Shown here: one piece after another, positions 32,660-43,840 of the stretch | Layout: each line of letters starts with the position of its first letter | Position numbering within the stretch: position 1 is the stretch's first letter | NCBI RefSeq assembly: GCF_947507565.1 | Contig: NC_089179.1 | Location: 1,736,681 to 1,800,680, forward strand | Origin: Oscarella lobularis | Taxonomy: Eukaryota > Porifera > Homoscleromorpha > Homosclerophorida > Oscarellidae | Length of the DNA stretch: 64,000 nt | Direction: 5' to 3' | Program-made: the position numbers and the translations under genes | The notes under the pieces: model-generated | Told to the model about the DNA's origin: nothing | The model's database searches: none | Seen by the model: only the letters and a program-made list of their open reading frames with translations

Positions 32660-33360
32660 TCCGATGCTACTGTTGCTTCAGTGAGTCGTGTTGTCTGTCT
32701 TTCTCAGGAAACGGCGTCTCTTTCGACTCCTACGATCAAGGACGAGCCGACTTTGCAGGGTTCGGTTCGAGATCTCAGCAATCCTGTTCGATTGTCTTGC
32801 TACACCGGCGACGAAGAAAACGCGGTGTCGTATCAGTGGTTCGACCTGAGGGAATTTAATTCCGCAGTTCAACCAGCCAGATTTGAAACTGAATCTTTTC
32901 TCGGAACTTGACGGCTCATACTTCTGCGTCATCACAAGCGCTAGTTCGGGGAAACTGATCGTCTCGCAACTGATTTCGATTAAGACAATCAAAAATTCTA
33001 GTCACAATGCTGTGGCGGTCGACGTTGTGGATGAGGCTCCCCGTGAGGGAAAAAGCCTGCAGTTCTGTACAGGACTCGTGCTTTACAATTAATTTTTTAG
33101 AGAATCCCAATATTAATGGTCAGGTTGCTCTCAAGCCTTCGAATGCTTCCTCTTATTTATCGTCTGCCGAGACATCTGATTGTAGCTCATGGTCGTCAGT
33201 GGGTGAATCTTTGGAGCCTGCTAGTAAAAAGGCAGGCAGAACTCGATCATTATCATTCGTATTGTTTAACTGTGTGGCGTGGTCCAGAGCCGTATATAGA
33301 GATATATACGGCTCTGGCGTGGTCAAACGAGTGACGTCAGAAGGAATGCTCGATCTTTAG
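32660..33360 (+). pseudogene. Ig-like domain gene, probably broken
   Basis: An Ig-fold frame: NPVRLSCYTGDEENAVSYQW carries the first cysteine and the tryptophan, and SELDGSYFCVITSASSGKL carries the second cysteine in the D-x-G-x-Y-x-C motif. The halves lie in different reading frames with only about 30 bp between them, too short for an ordinary intron here. So there is a frameshift of one base or a sequencing error. A later possible exon (33103-33360) is Ser-rich and contains a 34-bp hairpin (33284-33317). No clear signal peptide or start was found. If real, it would be a secreted or surface Ig protein. Confidence 0.4.
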
Positions 33361-33404
33361 CGCGCTTCGCCAACACGTCACGTTGAAATTCCGACGTTTT
33401 CGCG

Positions 33405-35255
33405 ATGGGTAATTGCCACGTTGCTGGCCCCAACGAAGTCATCGTCATCTCGGGTAAGTCGAACGCGCAAAAGCGCACGCGAGAACGCAAACGACGAGCG
33501 CGCGTCATCTCGCAGGCGGCTGCTGCACGCCATCAAAGAAACGAATCCTAATCGGAGACTGGGGATTCGCGTGCTCATGCGTTTCGGACGTGCAAAGGCA
33601 AGCGACGCGAGCTACGGCTTCGAACAACGATGATATATAGTGGGCGTCGCCTCCTTCTTTTTTCCCCTCCAGTCTTTCTCTCGAAGTCATGACGCTAAAT
33701 CCTCGCTGCGAGAAAGTCGAAACGGCGCAGGGCGTCGCCTTGACAGTGACCGGTGTCGCGCAGGTCAAAGTTCTCTCGAACGAACAAGTTCTCAAAGCGG
33801 CGCTCGAGCAATTTCTCGGCACGCCCACAAGGGAGATACAAGACGCCATACTTCAGACGCTCGAAGGTCATCTTCGAGCCATTCTCGGAACGCTCACCGT
33901 CGAGGAAATATATCAGGTTCGAAAAAAAGCCCGGATTATTGACGATTTTTAAAAAAAATTTTTTGTTCTTTTTTCGGTTGTAGGATCGGGATCAGTTCGC
34001 CGCGTTGGTGCGCGACGTCGCGTCACCCGACGTCGGAAAAATGGGAATCGAGATACTGAGTTTTACGATCAAAGATATTTATGATGAAGTACAGTATTTG
34101 GATTCGTTGGGAAAATCCCAGACTGCGGCCATAAAGAGGGACGCCGAGATTGGCGTTGCCCAGGCCAACAGAGACGCAGGAATCAAGGTATAACACATAT
34201 GGGGCTCCCTCATAGATATCTGATATACATCATGCTTCTATCTAAATATAAAATAATCTAAATATATATTTAGATAGCGGAGGCGGAAAAAAACAAGCAG
34301 GAAGCTCGTTTTAAAGCCGACGGATTTATTGCCGAGTCGAAGAGGGACTTTGAGTTGAAACAGGCTGCGTTTCAGCAGGAGGTGAATACGCAGAAGGCTC
34401 AAGCCGAATTGGCCTACGAACTGAGAGTGAGAAAGAAATATGAGAGGGAAAGCGTTTCACTGGATTTTTTGGTTAGGCGACTCGCGAGAAACAAAAGATC
34501 CGAAACGAAGAAATCCAAATTGAAGTCGTTGAACGACGAAAGCAGATCGACATTGAAGATCAGGAGATCGCCCGAAAAGAAAAGGAGTTGGTCGCTACGG
34601 TCAGGAGGCCGGCGGAGGCGGAAAGCTTCAAAATGGAATTGATTGCTCAAGGCAAAAGGTCAGAAGGAGAGAGAATGGCGCGGAAACGGCCAATGCACTT
34701 TTTTCATTCTAGGTCTCAGACCGTAGCTGCGGCTCAGGCGGAAGCAGAAGCCATCAAGGTCAGTTTTAGACTAGGAATAATTCGTGCTACTACGGTGCGA
34801 GTAAACGTTGTGAGTTCAGATGATAGGCGGTGCCGAAGCTGCGTCCATCGAGGCAAAAGGTAAAGCCGAAGCGGAAAAGATGAGACAGAAAGCGGCTGCC
34901 TATAAGGAGTACGGCGACGCGGCTATGATGTCGCTCATTCTGGAATCTCTGCCCAAAGTCAGACTAATAAATGATTGATTAACTTCATTTTTTTTTAATA
35001 CGCTGTGTAATAGATCGCTGCCGAAGTGTCGGCGCCTCTCGCGAAAACGGATCAAGTGGTCATCATGGGTGGTGGAAGCGGCGTCACAAGCGAAATATCG
35101 AAGCTCGTTGGGCAGTTGCCACCCGCCGTTCAAGCACTCACCGGATACGACATATCAGAGGTAAATCGAATCCGTAGGGCAAAAAATAGGCGTGTCAGAT
35201 ACACGCTCTTTTTCCTAAGGCTATTGGTAAAATTCCTGGAGCTAAGAAAGTCTAA
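33405..35255 (+). CDS. FLOT2: flotillin-2, membrane-microdomain scaffold
   Basis: SPFH-domain protein on the cytosolic face of plasma membrane and endosomes. MGNCHVAGPNEVIVISG starts at 33405 with the N-myristoylation glycine and a palmitoylatable Cys as in vertebrate FLOT2. Exon 2 (GGCCTPSKKRILIGDWGFAC) uses a GC donor (AG|GCAAGC). Later exons give LSLEVMTLNPRCEKVETAQG, VALTVTGVAQVKVL, QTLEGHLRAILGTLTVEEIY, DVGKMGIEILSFTIKDIYDE and IGVAQANRDAGIK. The flotillin coiled coil with EA-rich repeats follows (TVAAAQAEAEAIK). The end is VTSEISKLVGQLPPAVQALT, then GYDISE joined to AIGKIPGAKKV. Complete. Confidence 0.94.
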
Positions 35256-35494
35256 CAAGGACGCCGCCGTGTTGGCTTATGTGCTGCTGCCTTTTCTCGC
35301 CGCTATTGGTTCTTCCCTACTGAATGGACTCCTTGCTACCGTGCCGTTTAATTGTTCTCGTATTTGACTTTCCGCAACATCGTAACGTATATGCACGCGC
35401 CTCTCGCCTACGTCGTTCTCACGATTCATTCTACCTAATTAAAATGCCTCCCGGACATAATTCTACAACTGGGCAACCCCTAATCTAAATCCTC

Positions 35495-37261
35495 CTAATG
35501 GCCTGCATTTTTCGTCGCCGGCGTCTTTCTACGCGCAGAAGCCTGGTTTGGCTTTGCCTCTTTCGTGGCATTACCCAACACCGGCTTTTCGCCTTTCACT
35601 TTCTCCTCCGCACAACTATTCTCTTCCTCGACGACCAATTCCCCGTCGAGAAAGACGACGACAACCGTGATATTGTCCCCCGATCCGTTCTCCTTTGCGC
35701 TGGTCACCAGCGCCTTGGCGACTCCACTTCGACTTCCCGTCGACTCGACGTGCGATCGAACCAACTCGACGGCGGCTTCCTCCGTCGTCACGTCCCAGAG
35801 TCCGTCGCAGGCCAAGAGGAGAAAATCTTCGGTGCCGTCTAATTGGAATGCGGCCGTGTCCGGCTGGGCCCACACGTACGGCTTGTGCTCGGCATCGCCG
35901 ACGGCGCGCGACACGGACAGCGTCCCATTCACTCGCCACGAGCCAAAGAAGACCACGCAGCCACCCATCTCTTCAATCCTCTTTCTTTCCTCCTATATAA
36001 AAAGTAAGATCGTCTGTCAAAAATAAATAAATAAATAGATAAGAAAATAAATAAATAGGATTAAACTTTTATGAATGCTTCTCGTATACAGTGCATTTGT
36101 TTCCCCTACCTCTTTCTCTGGCTTGTGAGGAGACATAAGTGTGACGGGTTCGCCTCGACGACACAATAGGACTTGCGAGTCGCCGAGCCAAGCAACGTAC
36201 AACTGTCGGTCCTGTATCAAAACGACCACGCCCGTCGTCCCACTTCGTAAACTCTAAAGAGGAGCAATGATAAGGCAATGAATGCTGTTCGTTACACGGG
36301 CAACATTACTTCTCTTCCCGCCTTCTGAACAAACATCTCGTCTGTTTGCAGAAAGGCTTCCTTGAGAGCAAGCTGAGGATCAGAGAAGAAGGCCTTGTGT
36401 TGTAGCATGTTCACGTGCAGATGAGCGGCCGTGTAAACGGCAGCATCAACCCCGCCGTGACCATCGTAGACCCCGTAGAACGAACACGCAGGACCGTCCT
36501 GGAGAATTCAAAAAACGCTCCCCCACAACGAAAAAAAATATTGGGGATCAACGATTTACGTTAGGATTCTTTAGAAGGGGATTTATGTACGGAAAGGTCA
36601 CGTGCCGATCCTCCATTTTTCGTCGGGTATTCTTAATCGCGTGCACGTGCACGTCGTGACTGAATCGCGACTTGCGCGGCGTCGCCGATTCGTCGACGCT
36701 CCATCGTCGACAGACGTCGTGCACGACGCTAAAAACGGCCGCCGCCAATCGCGACGCTTCCAACTCTGAAACAAAAAGAGAGCGAATGAAAAACGCGCGC
36801 GCGCGTGCGAAGGAGTATCGTGTGTCGCGCTCGTGTTGCTAAGGTGGGCGCGGGCGACAAACAGAGAGACCCGGACTGGCAGACTCACGTCGTTCTTCGC
36901 CGCCGAACGCTTCTTCCTGAAGAAAGCGATCGGCGTCGAGTTGGAGGACTTCGTCGGCGACTCGACGAGCGATGAGAAGTCGATACGACTCCGGGCAATT
37001 GCTGGTGCGAGAGGGAAGGAAAGAAGAAGCCGTGTTTTTTCGCCTCTTTCTTCGCGAACGTTTATTAGTTTACTTCTTGTCCAGGTATGCTAGTGTCCAA
37101 TCGATGCATTCGGCTTCGATTTCGGCTCGGTTCAGGTAGTAGCAGACGAGACGAAGTGGAAGGGGCCCCTCCGTTGGAATTGGGTCGGGGTGGGCTGATG
37201 CAAAGTCGAGCAGGTACTTTCGAAATGCAGCCAGTTCGTCGTCGGAAAACTGCAAGCCCAT
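35495..37261 (-). CDS. PPM1E/PPM1F (POPX) metal-dependent protein phosphatase
   Basis: PP2C-family Ser/Thr phosphatase; vertebrate POPX1/2 bind PIX and dephosphorylate PAK. Start [20 protein letters not shown] at 37261, the PPM1E/F N-terminal region, spliced to [20 protein letters not shown] and [15 protein letters not shown]. The catalytic domain has [14 protein letters not shown] (the RxxMED metal motif), [78 protein letters not shown] and [12 protein letters not shown]. The metal-binding aspartates are all present. The tail (about 50 residues) is charged and short compared with PPM1E. One orthologue of the pre-duplication PPM1E/F gene is the simplest reading. Head-to-head with BBOX-like copy 1, start codons 92 bp apart. 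Confidence 0.92.
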
Positions 37262-37325
37262 TTGCAGTGCTTTACTTTGTGGAGAAATGACCGACGGATT
37301 AGATAGCGTGCGCAAGGGTCAGCTT

Positions 37326-37336
37326 GTTCACGTGAC
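37326..37336. promoter_or_regulatory. GTTCACGTGAC E-box (copy 1)
   Basis: CACGTG E-box with the CLEAR-like flank, 17 bp before the copy 1 ATG. The same 11-mer occurs upstream of copy 2 (39061-39071), copy 3 (41337-41347) and the P450 (57359-57369). Binding by USF/MiT-type factors is inferred only from the motif. Confidence 0.5.
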
Positions 37337-37353
37337 TAGATCTACCTCCTCAA

Positions 37354-38905
37354 ATGAAAGTACAGGTATTGAGATGCGCTTTCAAACGGCTTGCACTTGT
37401 GCGGTTCGCTTCTCAAACTCGGTGCGTAAGAGACCGCGAACAAACTCAAGTCATTTCTGCCAAAGCCGACATCGAGAATCGTCTACTGACGATCCAATGT
37501 AGCGAAGGTCTCCCTTCCTATCGACTACCCTTCGCTTACATATGGGAACAACGCAACAGCGACAGCCTCAGTCGGCGAGCGCGTGACCGTGGCTCTGTCG
37601 GCATCACGCCGCCCACCCACGTCGAAGTCTCCCCAAACAAGCGTCTTGTGAAGGTTCAGTGGCCGACTAACGAAACAACCGAATTAGACGTCGACTGGTT
37701 GAACAAGCATTTTGTTTCGGAACCGGTCGATTTTAACTGTCCCTTTTCCGACGACGCAAAGAGGCCGGAGTTGTGGGGAAGTGAATATCGCTCGAATGTG
37801 GCCACGTTCGATTTTGAAAAAATTCTTGAAGACGACGAACACGTGATCAAATTCTTGTCCAAATTGCAGTCGCGCGGTTTGGTACTGATCAAGGGAGCGG
37901 AGGCCAAAAGTGACGAGTTGAAGAAGCTCTGTCGCCAGCTGGGACCTGCGAAGACAACGTCATATGGGTATGAGAGAATAGAATAGTTGATACTACAGTA
38001 AAATCCCGTCTAAAACTATCATCTTAGTTGTGAAACGCTTTCACACAACTAAGATGATAAATTTATTTTGCCTATGGCCAAATAACTGTAATCTGAAGAG
38101 TGGTTATGGAGGCGGGGTTCTGCTGTAATGTACAAACACTAAATCTATATCAAGTTTTAATTCAAAGAGAGCTTATCAAGATTTTATCTGTCAATCAGTC
38201 GCCCACAATTGGATACACTACTGGACGGTTCGAACTCCACTCTGACTACTCATACCTGACAAATCCCCCTGAGGTCTCTAGAGGCTTAGTATTAAATTTT
38301 CAATGTCACGTCTCTTTCTATAGTGGTTCTTCCTTCATTGCATCCAACAGCTTTCTAGCCCTCTTGAAGGTGGTGGTTGGTATTGCGATGGATTTGCTAT
38401 AGCAAGTCACATGAAGAAAGAGTATCCTGAATTGTTTCACGCGCTTTCAAGTATCGCGATGTCATTTCGAGATGTTGGCGCAACTTCATTTATTGGTGGC
38501 TTTGACACAAAGTCTTGGTGGCCATTGCTCTGGTAAAGTAATATTCGTTTCGCGGCACAGCAACCAAACGTATTGAATTTCTGCAGCTTGCACAAGAATG
38601 GAGAAATGAAAAGACTAATATTCGGTAATCACAGCCGCGATGCCAGATTTTTAGCAAAAAATAATCGCAAATTGTTCGGTTGGTACGAAGCGTATTATCG
38701 CTTCATGGAGCTTGCAACCGATCCTCGATTTCTTGTCAACTTGAAACTCGAACCAGGTGACATTTTAGCAATTCACAACACTCGAGTATTGCACGGTCGA
38801 CGAGAGTATAAACAGCCCGAAGGAGAATTGCGCTATCTGGAAGCCTTGCATTTCAATAGAGATTCCGTGTATTCCAAGCTGAGAGCGAAAATGGCAGGAC
38901 ATTGA
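37354..38905 (+). CDS. gamma-butyrobetaine hydroxylase-like dioxygenase, copy 1
   Basis: Fe(II)/2-oxoglutarate oxygenase related to BBOX1 and TMLHE of carnitine synthesis. Start MKVQVLRCAFKRLALVRFAS is basic and acid-free, like a mitochondrial presequence. Exon 1 covers the DUF971-like N domain (PFAYIWEQRN; KVQWPTNETTELDVDWLNKH) and ELWGSEYRSNVATFDFEKIL. Exon 2 carries the iron motif FELHSDYSYLTNPPE (HxD). Exon 3 has EGGGWYCDGFAIASHMKKEY; exon 4 has DILAIHNTRVLHGRREYKQ with the distal His. In BBOX1 the N domain reads WLRDNCPCSDC; here the aligned IWEQRN stretch has no cysteines, so the structural zinc is probably not bound. A 130-bp DNA transposon sits in intron 1. Confidence 0.88.
37996..38125. 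mobile_element. Tigger/pogo-like MITE in intron 1 of copy 1
   Basis: Terminal inverted repeats CAGTAAAATCCCG... and ...CGGGGTTCTGCTG flanked by TA on both sides, the target duplication of Tc1/mariner-pogo elements. About 130 bp, no coding capacity. It contains a perfect 16-bp hairpin (TATCATCTTAGTTGTG and its reverse complement near 38027-38069). Homologous insertions are at the same place in copies 2 and 3. Confidence 0.75.
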
Positions 38906-39253
38906 AAGCAACTGAAGTGTACATTTTGTATATTTCAAACTCTTTATGGTGCTTTTGTTTTCTGTCTCTCTTAATTAAAACGTACGGTCCGGTCCGGCCC
39001 TCAAGGTAGGAGACCGCGAAACGAGCTCATGCGGACTATCTAATCGGTGACAGGTAAATTGTTCACGTGACTTTTCGCTTTACACGCAACATGTGTTCTG
39101 ATTCGAAGAATCCCTAAGAAGTATTTCTGCCTAACCTGCGCAAAATCACACACCCCTGCATGTGATAATTGATTATTGATAATTAATATGCATGTTATAA
39201 TTGAATTAAAATGTTGCATCGTTATTTCTTGATTAATTAATAAAATTTTTGGC

Positions 39254-39442
39254 TGAGTGGTTTTCGAGACAGGTCTCAAGACGACTCAAAACGGATCTCG
39301 AGAGGGGTCTCGAGACCTGTCTCGAGAACCACTCAACGTTGTGTCAACGTCTCGTTGAAACGTCTTGAGACGGCGTCTCAAATAGGGTCTCGAGAAAGAT
39401 AGAGCGTCTCTCTTACATCTATGCTCAGATGGGGGTCTCGAG
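39254..39442. repeat. GTCTCGAGAC palindrome-rich island
   Basis: Between copies 1 and 2. The 10-mer palindrome GTCTCGAGAC and near variants recur at least six times. The left part forms a hairpin: 39254-39282 (gagtggtt..cgagacaggtctc) pairs with 39306-39335. No frame is conserved through it. It looks like a locally amplified palindrome, not a gene. Confidence 0.7.
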
Positions 39443-39525
39443 ACGGGACACCCCGCTAATGTAGAGGTATGTGTTTACGTGAATTCTTCCGCCCTCTCTC
39501 CCAGGAACCGGACCTTGAGAGAACA

Positions 39526-41107
39526 ATGAAAGCACACGTACTCCGATGCGCTTTCAAACGGCCTATACTGGCTTCTCAAACTGTTGGACTCCGATGCGCT
39601 TTCAAACGGCCTATACTGGTGCGTTTCGCTTCTCAAACTGCAGGAGACCGCGAACGAGGTCAAGTCATTTCGGCCAAAGCTGACATCGATAATCGTCTAC
39701 TGACGATACAATGCAGCGAAGGTCTCCCTTCCTATCGACTACCCTTCGCTTACATATGGGAACAACGCAACAGTGGCAGTCGTCGTCGGCCGGCCGACGA
39801 CCGCCGCGCGATGGGCATCACGCCGCCCACCCACGTCGAAGTCGCCTCAAACAAACGTCGCGTGAGGGTTAAGTGGTCGACTAACGAAACAACCGAATTA
39901 GACGTCGACTGGTTGAACGAGCATTTCGTTTCGGAACCGAACGATTTTAACTGCCCCTTTTCTAACGACGTGAAGAGGCTGGAGTTGTGGGAAAGTGAAT
40001 ATCGCTCGAATGTGGCCACATTCGATTTTGAGAAAATTCTTGAAGACGACGATCACGTGATCAAATTATTGTTCAAATTGCAGTCGCGCGGTTTGGTACT
40101 GATCAAGGGTGCAAAAGCCCAAAGTGGCGAGTTGAAGAAACTCTGTCGCCAGCTGGGACCTGCAAAGTCAACGCCATATGGGTATGAGAGAATGAACGAT
40201 ACTTCAGTAGAATCCCATTTAAACCAATCAAAATAGCGTTTATTTTGCCTGTTAATTAACTTGGCCAAATAACAGCCACTACTTTAGTGGAATTAAGCTG
40301 AAGTGGGGTTCTGCTGTAATGAGCAAACACTAGATCTATATCGAGCTTTTGTTTCTAATTCAAAGAGAGCTTACGAAGATTTTATCCTTGTATAACTCGA
40401 CCTCCATTGGATGCACGACTAAACGGTTTGACCTTCACTCTGACTTCGCGGACCTAACGTATCCTTCTGAGGTCTGTGGCACTAAAAAATTTTAGCTAAT
40501 GTATTCTCATGTTTCTTTCTATAGTGGTTTTTCCTTCATTGCATTGATCAGCTTTCTAACCCACTCGAAGGCGGTGGATGGTATTGCGACGGATTTGCTG
40601 TAGCAGGTCACATGAAGAAAGAGTATCCGAAGTTGTTTGACGCGCTTTCGAGTACCGTGACGCCGTTTCGAGATGTCGGTGCAACTCCGTTTATTGGTGG
40701 CTTTGATGCAAGGTCGTACTGGCCATTACTCTGGTATGGTAACATCTCGTACCGTGGCACAGTAACCGAATGTATTGAATTTCTGTAGTTTGCACGAGAA
40801 CGGAGAAATGAAAAGGCTAGTAATCGGTAATCACAGCCGTGATGACAGATTTAAAGCGAAAAATAAGAGCAGACTGTTCGGTTGGTACGAAGCGTATTCT
40901 CGTTTCATGCAGCTTGCAACCGATCATCGATTTCTTATCAACGTGAGACTCGAACCAGGTGACATAGTAGTAGTTCACAACGCTCGAGTATTGCACGGTC
41001 GACCAGAGTACAAGCAGTCCGAAGGAGAGTTGCGCTGTTTGGAAGCCTTGCACTTTGACAGAGATTCCGTGTATTCGAAGCTAAGAGCGAAAATGGCAGG
41101 AAATTGA
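39526..41107 (+). CDS. gamma-butyrobetaine hydroxylase-like dioxygenase, copy 2
   Basis: Tandem paralogue of copy 1 with the same four-exon plan. The likely start is MKAHVLRCAFKRPILASQT at 39526; an ATG at 39469 in the same frame would add 19 residues. The presequence is internally duplicated: LRCAFKRPIL.ASQT occurs twice. The N domain again lacks the zinc cysteines (PFAYIWEQRNSGSRRRPADD). Iron ligands are present: FDLHSDFADLTYPSE (HxD) and IVVVHNARVLHGRPEYKQ. Exon 3 has EGGGWYCDGFAVAGHMKKEY. Intact by eye, though ELWESEYRS differs from ELWGSEYRS in the other copies. Different substrate preference among copies is possible but cannot be read from sequence. Confidence 0.86.
40205..40316. mobile_element. 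Tigger/pogo-like MITE in intron 1 of copy 2
   Basis: Ends CAGTAGAATCCC and GGGGTTCTGCTG with TA at the right side, about 112 bp. Same site and orientation as in copies 1 and 3, so it was inserted before the tandem duplication. Confidence 0.7.
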
Positions 41108-41383
41108 ATGAATTGAAGTACGTACACGTTTGGCTGTTTTGGATGAATCAAATTCGTTGTGGTGTCTCGTAACTTTCGTTTTGTGTTTGTGGGGCTTGTC
41201 TGGTTCCTGATCTCACCGTCTGATGATCACTCATACCATATATGATTATGTTTTTTTTCCAATTGTGATACGCGTTAATTTTGACCAGGGAAATCGTTCC
41301 TGGTTAGCGCGTAATGTGTCCTGGGACTCGTCTACCGTTCACGTGACATTTGCTTTTGTCCGACCAGACCTGCGATATACGCA

Positions 41384-42997
41384 ATGAAAGTACATGCGGG
41401 GCTCAGATACGCTTTCAAACGGCCTGTACTTGTGCGGTTCGCTTCTCAAACTCGGTACGTAAGAGACCGCGAACGAGCTCAAGTCATCTCTGCCAAAGCC
41501 GACATCGAGAATCGTCTACTGACGATACAATGTAGCAAAGGTCTCCCTTCCTATCGACTACCCTTCGCTTATATATGGGAACAACGCAACAGCGGCAATC
41601 GTCGTCGGCCAGCCGACGACCGCCGGGCTATCGCGACACCGCCCACCCACGTCGAAGTCGCCCCAAACAAACGTCTCGTGAGGGTTCAGTGGTCGACTAA
41701 CGAAACAACCGAATTAGACGTCGACTGGTTGAACGAGCACTTCGTTTCAAAACCGAACGATTTTAGCTGCCCCTTTTCCGGCGATGCAAAGAGGCCGGAG
41801 TTGTGGGGAAGCGAATATCGCTCGAATGTGACCACGTTCGATTTCGAGAGAATTCTTGAAGACGACGATTACGTGAGGAAATTTTTGTCCAAATTGCAGT
41901 CGCGCGGTTTAGTAATGATCAAGGGAGCAAAGGCCCAAAGTGGCGAGTTGAATAGGCTCTGTCGCCAGCTGGGACCTGCAAAGACGACCTTATATGGGTA
42001 TGAGAATGAATGAATGACTGAAATACAGTAGAATCCCGTCTAAACGAAATCACCTCAATTTCTAAAAAATTTTAAAAGAACAGACAATGTAGCGTTTTGT
42101 TTGCGTATCAATTAACCCAACTGACCAAATAACGACCACTGCTTCAATGGAATTAATTGAAAATGTGGTTACAAAAGCGGGGTTCTGCTGTAATGAGCAA
42201 GCACGTACTAAATCTATGTAGAATTTCTGTTATTTAATTCAAAGAGACCTCATCAAGATTTTATCCGTGAATAACTCATCCAACGTTGCATTCACTACTA
42301 GACGGTTCGAACTCCACGCTGACTACTCGGACCTAACGTACCCTCCTGAGGTCTGTGGTATTACTGCAGCCAAGACATTTTGAATGTCATACTCTTTTCT
42401 ATTTCTATAGTGGTTCTTCCTTCATTGCATTCATCAGCTTTCTAACCCACTTGAAGGCAGTGGTTGGTATTGTGACGGATTTGCTGTAGCGAATCATATG
42501 AAGAAAGAGTATCCGGAGTCGTTTCACATGCTTTCAAATACCACGATATCATATCGAGATGTTGCTGTAGCTTCGTTTATTGGTCGCTTTGATACAAAGT
42601 CTTGCTCGCCATTACTCTGGTAAGGTAACCTTTTGTGTACCGCAGCACAGTAGTCAAACGGATTGATTTTCTGTACAGTTTGCACGAGAACGGAAAAGTG
42701 AAACGACTAATACTCAGTAATCACAACCGCGACGCTAGATTTATAGCGAAGAATAAGCGCAGACTGTTTGGTTGGTACGAAGCGTATTATCGTTTCATGG
42801 AGCTTGCAACCGATCCTCGATTTCTTGTCAACGTGAAACTCGAACCAGGTGACATGTTAGCAATTCACAACACTCGAGTATTGCACGGTCGACCAGAGTA
42901 CAAGCAGTCCGAAGGAGAATTACGCTATCTCGAAGCCTTGCATTTCGACAGGGATATCGTGTATTCCAAGCTAAGAGCAAAAATGGCCCGAAAGTAA
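41384..42997 (+). CDS. gamma-butyrobetaine hydroxylase-like dioxygenase, copy 3
   Basis: Third tandem paralogue. Start MKVHAGLRYAFKRPVLVRFA at 41384, again presequence-like. The N domain has PFAYIWEQRNSGNRRRPADD without zinc cysteines, then RVQWSTNETTELDVDWLNEH. Exon 2 has FELHADYSDLTYPPE (HxD kept). Exon 3 has EGSGWYCDGFAVANHMKKEY. Exon 4 reads DMLAIHNTRVLHGRPEYKQ, ending KLRAKMARK. Introns hold the positions of copies 1 and 2, and intron 1 again carries the MITE (42026-42190). The array unit is about 1.9-2.2 kb. Confidence 0.87.
42026..42190. mobile_element. Tigger/pogo-like MITE in intron 1 of copy 3
   Basis: TA-flanked, CAGTAGAATCCCGTCTAAA at the left and AGCGGGGTTCTGCTG at the right, about 165 bp. 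Longest of the three homologous copies, so the closest to the ancestral insertion. Confidence 0.75.
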
Positions 42998-43189
42998 CTC
43001 ATGCATTGCTGGATGATTAGAGGAAACGGTAAGTACATTATCAATTATATGAAGAAGCGAACGACTGATGAAATTGGCACACAGCAGTCTCGAGCGCCTT
43101 GAAAAAGTCAAAACAACCCACCAAAAACGAGAACGAAAGTACACTCGACAATATTATAATCTCCTAGAGAGGCATAACACTGTGACATT

Positions 43190-43339
<150 letters not shown>

Positions 43340-43539
43340 NNNNNNNNNNNNNNNNNNNNNNNNNNNNNNNNNNNNNNNNNNNNNNNNNNNNNNNNNNNNN
43401 NNNNNNNNNNNNNNNNNNNNNNNNNNNNNNNNNNNNNNNNNNNNNNNNNNNNNNNNNNNNNNNNNNNNNNNNNNNNNNNNNNNNNNNNNNNNNNNNNNNN
43501 NNNNNNNNNNNNNNNNNNNNNNNNNNNNNNNNNNNNNNN
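43340..43539. other. assembly gap (200 N)
   Basis: Exactly 200 ambiguous bases, probably a placeholder of arbitrary length. It interrupts the SRCR exon. Confidence 0.99.
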
Positions 43540-43840
43540 CATCTTTTAAAGCCTGTTTCGACGGAATGAAGCTGACAACAAGCTTCGTGGCCGCTTGCTT
43601 CGTGCTGCGCTAAACAGTTTCTTCGTTGAAAGTCAGAACCACATTCGAAATGAAAGAATCCAGTTTCACAAAAGCAGCGTCGTTATCTTCTCCACCTAGT
43701 CGACAATTTTTCGTCCAATTGTTGCTTTCACCACTCGATCGCCGAAAAAACAGCCAAAGCCCACGCCAGTTCCATAAAAGCACGCGGCAAGCTGTGACTG
43801 TCAGCTCGATTCGGTCGAAACAGGCTTTAAAAGATGTTAA
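43540..43840. repeat. long imperfect inverted repeat beside the gap
   Basis: 43540-43561 (CATCTTTTAAAGCCTGTTTC..) is the reverse complement of 43816-43837, and imperfect pairing continues inward for about 60 bp. The arms give similar peptides (SFKACFDGMKLT; SFKACFDRIELT). It is either a foldback element or two inverted exon copies. Its position at the gap suggests a hairpin that stopped assembly. Confidence 0.6.
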
